This document shows positions 1-7,224 of a stretch of 16,372 nt of DNA, piece by piece. A model generated the notes under the pieces. That model was given only the letters and a program-made list of their open reading frames with translations, was not told the origin of the DNA and ran no database searches. How positions within the stretch are numbered: position 1 is the stretch's first letter; each line of letters opens with the position of its first letter. Position numbers and translations under genes: made by a program. This DNA is from Candidatus Altarchaeum sp. (GTDB lineage Archaea > Altiarchaeota > Altiarchaeia > Altiarchaeales > Altiarchaeaceae). Where the stretch lies: assembly GCA_018260755.1 (NCBI GenBank), contig JAGTWP010000016.1:1-16372 (forward strand), read 5' to 3'.

Positions 1-121
1 AATTTTGTTTTTACGGGTTGAGTGCCAAATAAAAATGAGCCCCTAATTTAATGAAAAATTTAATAAATTAAAAATTTAATAAATTAAATTAATAAACCAC
101 AGTAAATTTATCTTTTCAAAA
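1..121. repeat. AT-rich intergenic with 16-bp tandem repeat
   Basis: This stretch lies downstream of argC. It contains two exact head-to-tail copies of a 16-bp A/T unit (aaaatttaataaatta) at 55-70 and 71-86, followed by a partial third. The first 50 bases show no open frame that I recognise. No gene is supported here, and the left neighbour lies outside the window. Confidence 0.6.
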
Positions 122-1216
122 TTAAACACCTCCTGCCATCATTAAGCCCTCTTTTTCGTCGTAGTCGCACATTAAATTCATATTCTGAACTGCCTGTCCC
201 GATGCACCTTTGAGTAAGTTATCAATTGCAGAAATAATTATTATGCGATTTGCGTAGGCATCAAAATTAAGTGAAATTTCGCATAAATTCGTATGCAAAA
301 CATCTTTCAGCTGTATTTCAAAATCATCATTTGAAATCTTCGAATGTAATGAAGTGACATTACCAACAAGACGGACAAAAAATTCATCTTTATAAATTTC
401 ATTATAATGCCCGGTGATTTCATTAAAGTCGGCAATTCCGGAGTTTTCCTTCAAAAATATATGGATGTTTGTAATAATTCCCCTTGAAATTGGCAAAAGT
501 GTCGGCGTGAATGAAATTTTTAAATTTTTTAAATCATCTAATTTTCTTAATATATTTTCAATTTCGGGACGATGGCGGTGGAATGAAACATTATACGGCT
601 TTAAATTGTTATAAATTTCGCTGTGCAAAAGTCCTTCTTCTGTCTTTTTTCCCGCTCCGCTTGTTCCTGACTTTGCATCAACGACAATTTTATCGGAAAA
701 AAATTGAGATTTAAATTTTGCCGCACAAATACCTCTCAATCCAAGGATTGCAGAAGTTGCATAACAACCTGGATTTGCAATCAATCTCGCAGTCCTTATT
801 TTTTCCCTGAAAATTTCTGGAAGTCCATAAACTGCTTCATCTATTAAATTTGTTGCTGTATGTTTTATTTTATAGGTATTTTCATAAACATCAGCAGGCA
901 ATCTGAAGTCAGCACTCATATCTATAACTTTGATTCCTTTTTCAATTAATGTTCCTGCAAAACGCATTGCTTCTCCGTTTGGCGTGCATAAAAAACAAAC
1001 ATCGCTGTCCAGATCGTCTATTGTCTTTTCGCCGTCAAAGTCGTGAAAATTTTGAAATTTATCAAATTTAACGAGTGATTTATTAACAACACCTACTTTC
1101 TTTCCTACATAAGTCCTTGAATACGGTTTTACCGAATCAACATTTCTGTGATTTGCCAAAATCCGCATTAATTCAATTCCCGTATATCCGCTTGCTCCGA
1201 TGATAGAAATTTCCAT
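122..1216 (-). CDS. argC: N-acetyl-gamma-glutamyl-phosphate reductase
   Basis: This enzyme performs the NADPH-dependent reduction of N-acetylglutamyl phosphate to the semialdehyde, the third step of arginine (or LysW-type lysine) synthesis in the cytoplasm. The N-terminal Rossmann motif GASGYTG is at residues 7-13. The catalytic-cysteine motif NPGCYAT places the nucleophile at Cys151. A Gly-rich SGTSGAGKK loop and an HRHRPE segment with the expected active-site histidine follow. At 364 residues it is close to family length and looks complete. It starts 22 bp after the stop of the radical SAM gene on the same strand; that gap is A/T only, so it may be co-transcribed or have its own promoter. 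No other arg gene is in the window, so arginine is assumed rather than the paralogous lysine pathway. Confidence 0.93.
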   Translation of the reverse strand: MEISIIGASGYTGIELMRILANHRNVDSVKPYSRTYVGKKVGVVNKSLVKFDKFQNFHDFDGEKTIDDLDSDVCFLCTPNGEAMRFAGTLIEKGIKVIDMSADFRLPADVYENTYKIKHTATNLIDEAVYGLPEIFREKIRTARLIANPGCYATSAILGLRGICAAKFKSQFFSDKIVVDAKSGTSGAGKKTEEGLLHSEIYNNLKPYNVSFHRHRPEIENILRKLDDLKNLKISFTPTLLPISRGIITNIHIFLKENSGIADFNEITGHYNEIYKDEFFVRLVGNVTSLHSKISNDDFEIQLKDVLHTNLCEISLNFDAYANRIIIISAIDNLLKGASGQAVQNMNLMCDYDEKEGLMMAGGV

Positions 1217-1238
1217 TTTAAATTTTAAAATTTTTAAA

Positions 1239-2240
1239 TTAAATTAAAGGCACGAGTTCATCCGCTGCAAGAGTTAGCTTCAACTTTACTCCCTGATTAG
1301 TATTTCTTCTTTTTAATTCCTTTTCAATCTTCGGGGTGATTCTTGCCCTGTATGAATCCCATTCGGGTGCCAACTTTGTTTCTAATCCGCAGTCCTTTGA
1401 AAGACGTTGGATTAAAATATTTCTGTCTAAATTTTCCAGAAAGTCAGCAGTTAAATTTATATATTCTACTTCACTTAAAGGTCTGTATGTTCCTTTTAGG
1501 TATTCACCCGCCAGTTTTGTGCCTTTCATTACAACGGTCGGATAAATTTTAACCGCATCAATTTCAAGCGCAGATAACATTCTTGCTGTTTCAATTGTTT
1601 CTGCTTTTGTTTCATAAGGTAATCCTATCATAATAAAAAACAAAACATGTATTCCTCTTTTATGTGCCTCCCTGACTACTCTGATACATTCCGCTATTCC
1701 GTGTTTGCGGTTTGTTTTTTCAAGTGTGTGTTCGTGCATGCTTTGCTGCCCTATTTCAAGCCATATTTCATAGCCCTTCTTTACATACCCTTCAAGTAAA
1801 TCCAAGACCTCATCGGGAAGGCAGTCCGGTCTTGTTCCTATACTTAATCCGATAACTTCTTTATTTTCTAAAATTTCATCGTAAATTTTCTTTAAAATTT
1901 CAATCCGCTGATAAGTATTTGTCCCGAATGCAACATAAACTAATCCCCTGTCACTTTCGCATGATTTGTAGTGTTTTAACTGACTTTCAATTTGTCCCGC
2001 GATGCTCAAATCCTTATACGGACGAAAACTCTCATAAGTAAATTGTCGGGCAAAATCAGGACAGAATGTGCATCCCTCTTTACTCAAACGACCGTCATAA
2101 TTTGGACATGTAAAATTTCCGTTAAACGGAATCTTAAATACCTTAAATCCGTATTTCAGCCGCATATACTCTCCGAAAGGTGCATACAACATTCCTTTTT
2201 TGTAAATTTCATCAACAATGTTGTGATTTATCTGATTCAT
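1239..2240 (-). CDS. Radical SAM protein, YhcC family (TIGR01212-type)
   Basis: This is a radical S-adenosylmethionine enzyme of the YhcC group, which is related to Elp3-like proteins and has no settled substrate. The cluster-binding motif is C-x11-C-x2-C with Cys45, Cys57 and Cys60, inside the family pattern CPNYDG...GCTFC. Other family landmarks are the GTNTY segment, SIGTRPDC, the EIGQQS..H segment and a MIGLPYET motif before the C-terminal half. At 333 residues it is about family length. The ATG at 2240 has a TATA-like run near 2259-2272, about 25 bp upstream, which suggests a leaderless transcript. The gene is divergent from the HisB-like gene across 91 bp and is followed by argC. Function beyond family membership cannot be read from the sequence. 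Confidence 0.85.
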   Translation of the reverse strand: MNQINHNIVDEIYKKGMLYAPFGEYMRLKYGFKVFKIPFNGNFTCPNYDGRLSKEGCTFCPDFARQFTYESFRPYKDLSIAGQIESQLKHYKSCESDRGLVYVAFGTNTYQRIEILKKIYDEILENKEVIGLSIGTRPDCLPDEVLDLLEGYVKKGYEIWLEIGQQSMHEHTLEKTNRKHGIAECIRVVREAHKRGIHVLFFIMIGLPYETKAETIETARMLSALEIDAVKIYPTVVMKGTKLAGEYLKGTYRPLSEVEYINLTADFLENLDRNILIQRLSKDCGLETKLAPEWDSYRARITPKIEKELKRRNTNQGVKLKLTLAADELVPLI

Positions 2241-2331
2241 TTGTTATATTTATTGAGCATTATAATTTATTAATTTAACTTAAGAATTACAATTAACAAA
2301 CAATTTTTAAATATTTAAAATTTATTTTAAA
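2241..2331. promoter_or_regulatory. Divergent promoter region
   Basis: This 91-bp gap separates the radical SAM gene (minus) from the HisB-like gene (plus). A TATA-like run, attataatttatta, at about 2259-2272 sits 20-32 bp before the minus-strand ATG. A second, tttttaaatatttaaaa at about 2303-2319, sits 13-29 bp before the plus-strand ATG. Neither start has a Shine-Dalgarno sequence, so both transcripts are probably leaderless. Confidence 0.5.
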
Positions 2332-2970
2332 ATGGAATACGGAATTAAAATAGATAAGAAAAATGATACTGTCACTGTTGAAAGGACAACAAAGGAAAGT
2401 AAAATAAGTGTAAAAATTTGGGAAAGAAATGACTCAAAACCAATTTTGAAGGTAAATACGGGAATAAATTTCTTAAACCACATGATTGAAACCCTCGCAT
2501 TCAGGTCGGAATTTAACATTGAAGTTGATGTCCGAACAGAAAATTTTTTAAAACATGTTGTTGCAGAGGACACGGGAATTGTGCTCGGAACCACTTTCTT
2601 TAAAATTTTTGAGGAAAAAACAAAGGAAGGAATAAGAGGGAACGGATTTTTCAGTGCGGTTATTGATGAAGCACAAAGTATGGTTTCAATAAGTGTTGAG
2701 GGCAGGCCAAATTTATATTTTGATAAAATTTCAGACGGGTTAAAGTTGAGCAATGTTGAAGATATGTGTTCTGCCGATTTGAAAAATTTTCTAACGGGAT
2801 TTGCCTTGGGAATGAAAGCAACCCTCCACATAAACTCTGAATTTGGAGAAGACCCTCATCATGCGTGGGAAAGTGTATTCAGGGCGTTGGGAGAAGCGAT
2901 TAAGGAAATGTTTGTTGGAGATGAGAAAAGAAAAAATTTAATAACCGGAGTGAAGGGAACGATTGAATAA
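2332..2970 (+). CDS. HisB-like (imidazoleglycerol-phosphate dehydratase family), divergent active site
   Basis: The fold is that of imidazoleglycerol-phosphate dehydratase, the manganese enzyme of histidine synthesis. Recognisable segments are RTTKESKISVKI (18-29), NHMIE (49-53), AEDTGIVLG (78-86), IDEA (111-114), GRP (124-126) and DPHHAWE (174-180). The metal-binding residues differ from the family. The usual DHHTxED motif reads K-H-V-V-A-E-D at 74-80, so the second His is Val. The later family motif containing E-H-F-F reads K-N-F-L at 151-154, replacing another His with Asn. His50, His75, Glu79, His176, His177 and Glu180 remain. At 212 residues it is a little longer than typical archaeal HisB. 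It is followed 15 bp later by a membrane hydrolase gene, not by other his genes. It could be a diverged HisB or a paralogue with another substrate, so I leave the symbol blank. Confidence 0.75.
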   Translation: MEYGIKIDKKNDTVTVERTTKESKISVKIWERNDSKPILKVNTGINFLNHMIETLAFRSEFNIEVDVRTENFLKHVVAEDTGIVLGTTFFKIFEEKTKEGIRGNGFFSAVIDEAQSMVSISVEGRPNLYFDKISDGLKLSNVEDMCSADLKNFLTGFALGMKATLHINSEFGEDPHHAWESVFRALGEAIKEMFVGDEKRKNLITGVKGTIE

Positions 2971-2985
2971 AAATTTAAAATTTAA

Positions 2986-3534
2986 ATGAATTTCAAACAA
3001 CACATTGCCTTTGGTATTGTTATCGGAGTGAGCTTTTCGCTCATATTTTTACTTTATGAGGGCTTGTCATGGTTATTTATTTTTCCTTTACTTTTGGCAA
3101 TTTTTGGCTCCGTGCTTCCGGATATTGACCACCACGCATCAATTCCTTTTAGAACCTTGAAGATTTTTGTATTTATTTTGAGCTTTTCGGCAATTTTTAT
3201 TCTTATTGCCGGACATAGTGAAATTTTAAAGCCCGCAACAGAGAAAATTTCTGAAATTTTTCCGAACTTTCCGGCGGAAATAATAAAATTTAGTCAAATT
3301 GCATTAATATCGCTTGCGATTGGAATTTTATCAGTAATAATAATCAAAATCATCAAACCGCCGCATAGAGGAGTAACACACAAAAAGATGTTTGGAATTT
3401 TTATCTCATTTTTGTTATTTCTGTTCTTTTATTTCACATTCTCGTATCAAAATTTTTCAGTAATATCAGCTGTTTCATTTCTTACAGGGTTCTTTTCCCA
3501 TCTGGCTTTGGATAAAATTTTATTTAAATTCTAA
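2986..3534 (+). CDS. Membrane-bound metal-dependent hydrolase, YdjM/DUF457 family
   Basis: This is an integral membrane protein of the LexA-binding/YdjM (DUF457) group, putative metal-dependent hydrolases of unknown substrate. Conserved polar motifs sit at membrane edges: His6 in the N-terminal HIAFG; LPDIDHH with Asp46, Asp48, His49 and His50; HRGVTH at 127-132; and SHLALD at 171-176. Hydrophobic segments are at about 8-24, 28-45, 60-77, 104-122, 136-152 and 158-172. At 182 residues it is of normal length. It begins 15 bp after the HisB-like gene with no ribosome binding site; an A/T run in the gap could be a promoter or a linker within an operon. Nothing in the context defines the substrate. 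Confidence 0.85.
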   Translation: MNFKQHIAFGIVIGVSFSLIFLLYEGLSWLFIFPLLLAIFGSVLPDIDHHASIPFRTLKIFVFILSFSAIFILIAGHSEILKPATEKISEIFPNFPAEIIKFSQIALISLAIGILSVIIIKIIKPPHRGVTHKKMFGIFISFLLFLFFYFTFSYQNFSVISAVSFLTGFFSHLALDKILFKF

Positions 3535-3537
3535 AAT

Positions 3538-3639
3538 TTAGATACATTTTGCTAATTTCTCATGACTTACGCCCAAAAAACGACCTATTATGTTTTTCAC
3601 ACTTTTCACACTTAATTTTTTAAGCAGCTAAACAAACAC
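3538..3639 (-). pseudogene. Possible transposase HTH remnant (copy 1)
   Basis: On the minus strand, a 29-codon frame without a start codon (3541-3627, stop at 3538-3540) reads like a helix-turn-helix: it includes NIIGRFLGVSHEKL, resembling the HTH of IS1-like transposases. The flanking DNA at 3603-3639 matches 4434-4470 at 31 of 37 positions by eye. In both places the sequence lies just 3' of a minus-strand gene (ribB here). It may be a decayed insertion-sequence end or a shared 3' element; the coding reading is tentative. Confidence 0.3.
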
Positions 3640-3681
3640 TTAAATTTTATCATTACTTGTTTATAGGTAAAATAAATTTGT

Positions 3682-4365
3682 TCATAAATTTTTCAAAATC
3701 TCCCTGCCTTCAACAACCGGAATGTTATGTTTATTCGCATATTCGAACACCTTCTCTTTGCTTTTTGCTTTAAATGTCCCGCCGTCTAAAATTTCACAAA
3801 TAGCTGCAACAGGAGTTAATCCGGCAATTTTTAAAATTTCTGTTGCTAATTCCGTGTGTCCTGCTCTGTTTTTAACACCCCTTGAAATTAGTAAATGAAC
3901 ATGCCCCGGAGTTCTGAAATTTTTCGCAAATTCAAAAACGGCATTTTCTGAATTCTCCGAATATTCTGAGGCGAAATCCGCAAATTTTTTAATTGTCAAT
4001 GCCCTGTCAAAATCGCTGATTCCCGTAAAAACACCTCTGAAATTTATATTTATTGAAAACGCCGACTTTTTATCATATTTCAAATCATTATCCGTCATTT
4101 TTTCAAGCACCTTAAATTTTTCGGATGCAAAATCACGGATGTCTGAAAAGAAAGGTATTTCTATCATTCCAGCAATTTCTCCTGACATAGCGATGCAAAT
4201 CATTCCTCCTCCTTCGGTCCTCATTCTCGCCACATGCTCCGGCTTTATAAATTCCGCTGCAATTACAAAATCACATTCGTTTTCTCTGCTGTCGGCATCG
4301 TGGATTATTATAAAATTTCCTTTTTGTAAGACATTTATCGCGTCGTTTAAGGCATCGTTAGTCAT
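3682..4365 (-). CDS. ribB: 3,4-dihydroxy-2-butanone 4-phosphate synthase
   Basis: This enzyme converts ribulose 5-phosphate to formate and 3,4-dihydroxy-2-butanone 4-phosphate, the four-carbon precursor of riboflavin. The N-terminal acidic active-site loop reads DADSRENECD at 23-32, with Arg27, Glu28 and Glu30 conserved; the usual second Asp before Arg is Ser here. Later landmarks are RTEGGGMICIAM (50-61), the TPGHVHLL motif, RAGHTELATE and an ICEILDGG segment near the C-terminus. At 227 residues it is a stand-alone enzyme without a fused GTP cyclohydrolase II domain, as is usual in archaea. An A/T-only TATA-like stretch at about 4376-4393 precedes the ATG and there is no ribosome binding site. 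Similar degraded sequences flank the gene on both sides. Confidence 0.93.
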   Translation of the reverse strand: MTNDALNDAINVLQKGNFIIIHDADSRENECDFVIAAEFIKPEHVARMRTEGGGMICIAMSGEIAGMIEIPFFSDIRDFASEKFKVLEKMTDNDLKYDKKSAFSININFRGVFTGISDFDRALTIKKFADFASEYSENSENAVFEFAKNFRTPGHVHLLISRGVKNRAGHTELATEILKIAGLTPVAAICEILDGGTFKAKSKEKVFEYANKHNIPVVEGREILKNL

Positions 4366-4393
4366 TTTAGTTAATTTTATAAAATTTATTATG

Positions 4394-4470
4394 ATGGTTA
4401 TGTGCCCCTATCATATTTGATTTCGTAGTTATTTTCTCACATTTAAATTTTCAAGCATCTAAACAAATAC
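4394..4470 (-). pseudogene. Possible transposase remnant (copy 2), more decayed
   Basis: Bases 4434-4470 resemble 3603-3639 (31 of 37 identical). Further along the minus strand the reading NMIGAHNHH can be laid against the NIIGRFLGVSHE of copy 1, but stops and frameshifts intervene. It lies 15 bp past the stop of the TsaC-like gene and before the ribB promoter. This is either a decayed mobile element or a shared 3' untranslated motif. Confidence 0.22.
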
Positions 4471-4484
4471 AACAAAGTCACAGA

Positions 4485-5141
4485 TTAAGGCGTGGAATTA
4501 GTGAACGCCCTTATTATCTTAAAATTTCTTAAATCAACGATTGTTGAAGGCACCTTATATTTACATTCTCCTATCAAAACAAGATCAACTGCATTTTTTA
4601 TTTTTTCATCAATTTCTTCAAAATTTTTTGCATAGATTTTATTGCTTATATTTGCACTTGTTGTAATTATTGGATATTTTTCATTTAGTGCCTTAACCCT
4701 TTTATCATTAATAAATCGCACGCCTACAACATCTCTGTTAGCAGTGATAATATCGGCAATTTTATCTGTTTTAGGAACAACAAAGGTATATGGTTTATCC
4801 AAATGCTGTTTTATAAATTTTTGCATATTGTTATCCAACTTTACAAATTCTCCAGCTTTGTTTAAATCATAAATTGCTACGGAAAGCGGTTTTGTTATGT
4901 CTCTTTTCTTTATTTCAAATATCTTTTTTACGCTTTCAATAAAATTTATCCTACATCCGATTCCATAAACAGTATCTGTAGGATAACAAATAATTTTTCC
5001 TTCATCCAGAAATTTTATTGCTAAATTTAAATCACTCGTTATTACCACTTCACTTTGTTCGGAGATTTTAAAATCTTTGGATTTTGAAATCACCTCACTT
5101 TGTTCGGAGATTTTAAAATTTAATAATTTTGAAATTGCCAT
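4485..5141 (-). CDS. YrdC/TsaC-type threonylcarbamoyl-AMP synthase, single domain
   Basis: The YrdC-domain protein is likely to make threonylcarbamoyl-AMP for the tRNA t6A37 modification. The core starts at about residue 36: the PTDTVYG signature is at 54-60, followed by KKRDITKPLSV, which contributes the K-x-R binding residues, then VGVRF, TTSANIS and VPSTIVD. At 218 residues it lacks the extra C-terminal Sua5 domain found in many archaeal proteins. Residues 2-31 are an N-terminal extension made of two 15-residue near-repeats, each ending in FKISEQSE. The next in-frame alternative start is a GTG at residue 32 (5046-5048), just before the conserved core, so the real start is uncertain. It begins 13 bp after the zinc ribbon gene and is probably in its operon. 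A YciO-like role cannot be excluded. Confidence 0.85.
   Translation of the reverse strand: MAISKLLNFKISEQSEVISKSKDFKISEQSEVVITSDLNLAIKFLDEGKIICYPTDTVYGIGCRINFIESVKKIFEIKKRDITKPLSVAIYDLNKAGEFVKLDNNMQKFIKQHLDKPYTFVVPKTDKIADIITANRDVVGVRFINDKRVKALNEKYPIITTSANISNKIYAKNFEEIDEKIKNAVDLVLIGECKYKVPSTIVDLRNFKIIRAFTNSTP
5050..5139 (-). repeat. 45-bp in-frame tandem duplication
   Basis: Two adjacent 45-bp units, 5050-5094 and 5095-5139, share an identical 25-bp block and 38 of 45 positions overall. On the minus strand they encode two 15-residue repeats at the N-terminus of the YrdC-type protein. The length is a multiple of three, so the frame is preserved. Confidence 0.85.
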
Positions 5142-5154
5142 AACATATTAACAT

Positions 5155-5316
5155 TTAAGGTGCTGTAAATCCACACTTCGGACACACATACTTTCTTCCT
5201 AACACTCTGCATGCATCACATCTTACAATTTTGTATGCTCCTTCGGATTCTTCACAGTTCGGACATTTAAATTCAACATATTTTGTTACTTCCTTTCCAC
5301 AACTTGTACATCTCAT
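5155..5316 (-). CDS. Small zinc-ribbon protein linked to translation (COG2888/DUF1610-like)
   Basis: This 53-residue protein starts [10 protein letters not shown] and ends CPKCGFTAP. It has four CxxC pairs: Cys3/6, Cys18/21, Cys33/36 and Cys45/48, enough for two zinc ribbons. This spacing and size match the archaeal Zn-ribbon RNA-binding protein family predicted to act in translation. A TATA-like run at about 5336-5350 lies 20-34 bp before the ATG and there is no Shine-Dalgarno sequence, suggesting it is the first, leaderless gene of a unit with the YrdC-type gene 13 bp downstream. Both probably serve tRNA or ribosome function. The family assignment rests on the cysteine pattern and length. 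Confidence 0.85.
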   Translation of the reverse strand: MRCTSCGKEVTKYVEFKCPNCEESEGAYKIVRCDACRVLGRKYVCPKCGFTAP

Positions 5317-5383
5317 TCTTAATATAAAATTTAATAAATTTATAAAATTTAATACAAAATTAGGAGTTATTTAAATTATTATT

Positions 5384-7165
5384 TTAGTTATTATCGGCAT
5401 TGTCCGAATTGTTGTCCGAATTACTGTCTGATTTATTATTTGAATTGTTGTCCAAATTACTGTCTGATTTATTATTTGAATTGTTGTCCAAATTATTTAA
5501 CTTATTCGTATCCATATTTTCCTCTTTTTCTTCATCTTCGTTTTTTATGTCTTTGTATTTTGTTTCAATCACTTTGTTAAATTTCGCATAAATTTCATCA
5601 TAACTTCCTGCTGTCAACATACTTACCGCATCAGAACAGGGCATTGCATAATCCTTTAAAATTTTCAGCCGTGTTTTTTCTGTTTCGACATTTTTCTTTT
5701 TGGAAATATATCCGGAAATATTCCTTCCTGCATCCATTAATCCATATTTTGCCTCTTTAAAAATTTCCTCTTCGTAAGAAATACTCTGCTTACCTGCCGA
5801 CGCGTAGGGAATATATGTTGAGACAACATTTACAAAAATTGTTACCGGTGAATTATCAAAATCCTTGATTTCATATTTTTTCCATTCAATATCGTAAATT
5901 GCCTTGGTTATAAGGCACTCTCCATTATCAAACAGCAAAGGCACGGAATTAGCAAATCTCATAATTTCCGACTTTACTTTTCCTTCTGATGTTCTCCTTC
6001 CGGCATTTCCTCCGTAACATAAAGCACACTCAACCTGAAAAGCATATCCCCCTGAATGAACAGATGGCTTTCTCGTTATGACGAATAAAATTTCAGGATT
6101 AACTATTGCCGTTAATGCTCTTTTTATATTCTCTTCCCCGATAGTTCGTAACCCCTCTGATGACGGTGCTAAAAATTTGATGCTTTTAAAGGCATTAATT
6201 ATTTTTTCCGCATCCTGCCATGTCATTTCGTTTGCCTTTTTATCCAAATTTACCTCATTTCCGAGCATTGAACGAAGCTCATTAATTTTATCCTGTGTAA
6301 CTCTTGAAAGAGAGTGAATTAAAAAGGATGAAATTGATATGTTTTCTCTTTTGGATAATCGTATTAAATCATCTATATTTATCCCTCTCGGATGCGGCTT
6401 TATCTCTTTCGGTTTCTTTAAAATTTCACTACTGGTTCTTTCAAAGACCGTATTTTTGCCGTCAGGGTCGGTAAATGTAATTTTTGCATGCGGGTTTGCA
6501 ATAGCAGTTCTTCGCAGATATTCAAAAACACCGCTCTCGTTGTTGATATAAATTGCTTCTTTGCATTCTCCTTCTATAATTGTTCCCGTTGAAGTAAATA
6601 AATTTAATTCGCAATTTTTTTCTTCAACTATTATCGGTTTGTTTGCCGAGACATCTATCATTATTTTTGCTTCAATACATTCCGCCTTTGTTTTAGTAAT
6701 AACCCCGATTGGTTTTCCTGTTGTTATCTGACAAAACATTGTAACTCCCGATACGCCAAGTCCCTGTTGTCCCCTCATCTGAACATTTCTGTGAAATTTT
6801 GTTCCCGCAAGCATCTTTCCAAAAACATCCCCGATATGCTCTTTTGGAATCCCATAAGCATTGTCCTTACAAAAAAATTTATAATGCTCGTTATCTATTT
6901 GTTCAATTTTTACTTCTATTTCGGGAAAAATTTCACATTCTTCGCAGGCATCAAGGGCATTTGTGACGAGTTCGTGAATAATTGTTGTTAAATTTCTTGC
7001 TTTTCCACTGTATCCCAATTGTGTTCTGTTTTTTCTGAAAAACTCTGAAATCGAAATTTCCCTGAATTCCTTAAAAATTTCATCTGCGGTTTTTTCTGTC
7101 CCAGCGTTTTTTGTTTTATCTACTTTTTCTTCGTTTTCTGCCTTTTTTATCATTTTAAAAAACAA
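5384..7165 (-). CDS. top6B: DNA topoisomerase VI subunit B
   Basis: This is the ATPase subunit of the archaeal type IIB topoisomerase, which relaxes and decatenates DNA together with Top6A (not in the window). Numbering is from a TTG at 7165; the ATG at 7153 (MIKKAENE) is the more likely start. GHKL domain: the N-box ELVTNALDA (65-73), the G1 box DNAYGI (101-106, usually DNGPGI), FGKMLAGTKFH (115-125) and the G2 box GQQGLGVSG (132-140). An H2TH region lies around 265-305. The transducer domain holds CYGGNAG, ANSVPLLFD and YIPYASAGKQSI, with the expected conserved lysine. From about residue 543 the protein ends in an acidic, Asn/Asp/Ser tail containing two exact 12-residue repeats. The gene is divergent from DUF1464 across a near-palindrome. 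Confidence 0.95.
   Translation of the reverse strand: MFFKMIKKAENEEKVDKTKNAGTEKTADEIFKEFREISISEFFRKNRTQLGYSGKARNLTTIIHELVTNALDACEECEIFPEIEVKIEQIDNEHYKFFCKDNAYGIPKEHIGDVFGKMLAGTKFHRNVQMRGQQGLGVSGVTMFCQITTGKPIGVITKTKAECIEAKIMIDVSANKPIIVEEKNCELNLFTSTGTIIEGECKEAIYINNESGVFEYLRRTAIANPHAKITFTDPDGKNTVFERTSSEILKKPKEIKPHPRGINIDDLIRLSKRENISISSFLIHSLSRVTQDKINELRSMLGNEVNLDKKANEMTWQDAEKIINAFKSIKFLAPSSEGLRTIGEENIKRALTAIVNPEILFVITRKPSVHSGGYAFQVECALCYGGNAGRRTSEGKVKSEIMRFANSVPLLFDNGECLITKAIYDIEWKKYEIKDFDNSPVTIFVNVVSTYIPYASAGKQSISYEEEIFKEAKYGLMDAGRNISGYISKKKNVETEKTRLKILKDYAMPCSDAVSMLTAGSYDEIYAKFNKVIETKYKDIKNEDEEKEENMDTNKLNNLDNNSNNKSDSNLDNNSNNKSDSNSDNNSDNADNN
5421..5492 (-). repeat. 36-bp tandem repeat in the top6B tail
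   Basis: Two identical 36-bp units, 5421-5456 and 5457-5492, with partial repeats beyond, encode consecutive LDNNSNNKSDSN-type blocks. They form the low-complexity C-terminal tail of Top6B and lie outside its conserved domains. Confidence 0.85.
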
Positions 7166-7173
7166 TTGTAAAT

Positions 7174-7199
7174 GTAATTACTATAATTATTATAATTAC
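7174..7199. promoter_or_regulatory. Near-palindromic divergent promoter, top6B / DUF1464
   Basis: The 26-bp segment from GTAATTAC to TAATTAC is self-complementary at 22 of 26 positions, centred at about 7186. Its left arm lies about 26 bp from the top6B ATG at 7153 and its right arm about 26 bp from the DUF1464 ATG at 7225. Each arm therefore occupies the TATA position for one of the two genes, which suggests a symmetrical bidirectional promoter or an operator overlapping both TATA boxes. Confidence 0.45.
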
Positions 7200-7224
7200 T
7201 ATCTAAAATCAATATCCCTTAAAA

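Noticed and set aside
120-136. AGGAGGT-like word near the end of argC as a ribosome binding site for a downstream gene
   Set aside because: It is simply the codons for the Ala-Gly-Gly-Val end of ArgC, and the nearest downstream frame stops after three codons.
2322-2831. A long open frame opposite the HisB-like gene
   Set aside because: It is antisense to a well-conserved gene and has no domain; it is a by-product of base composition.
4381-4440. A C/D-box-like RNA (atgatgg word) upstream of ribB
   Set aside because: There is no matching D box at the required spacing and no terminal stem.
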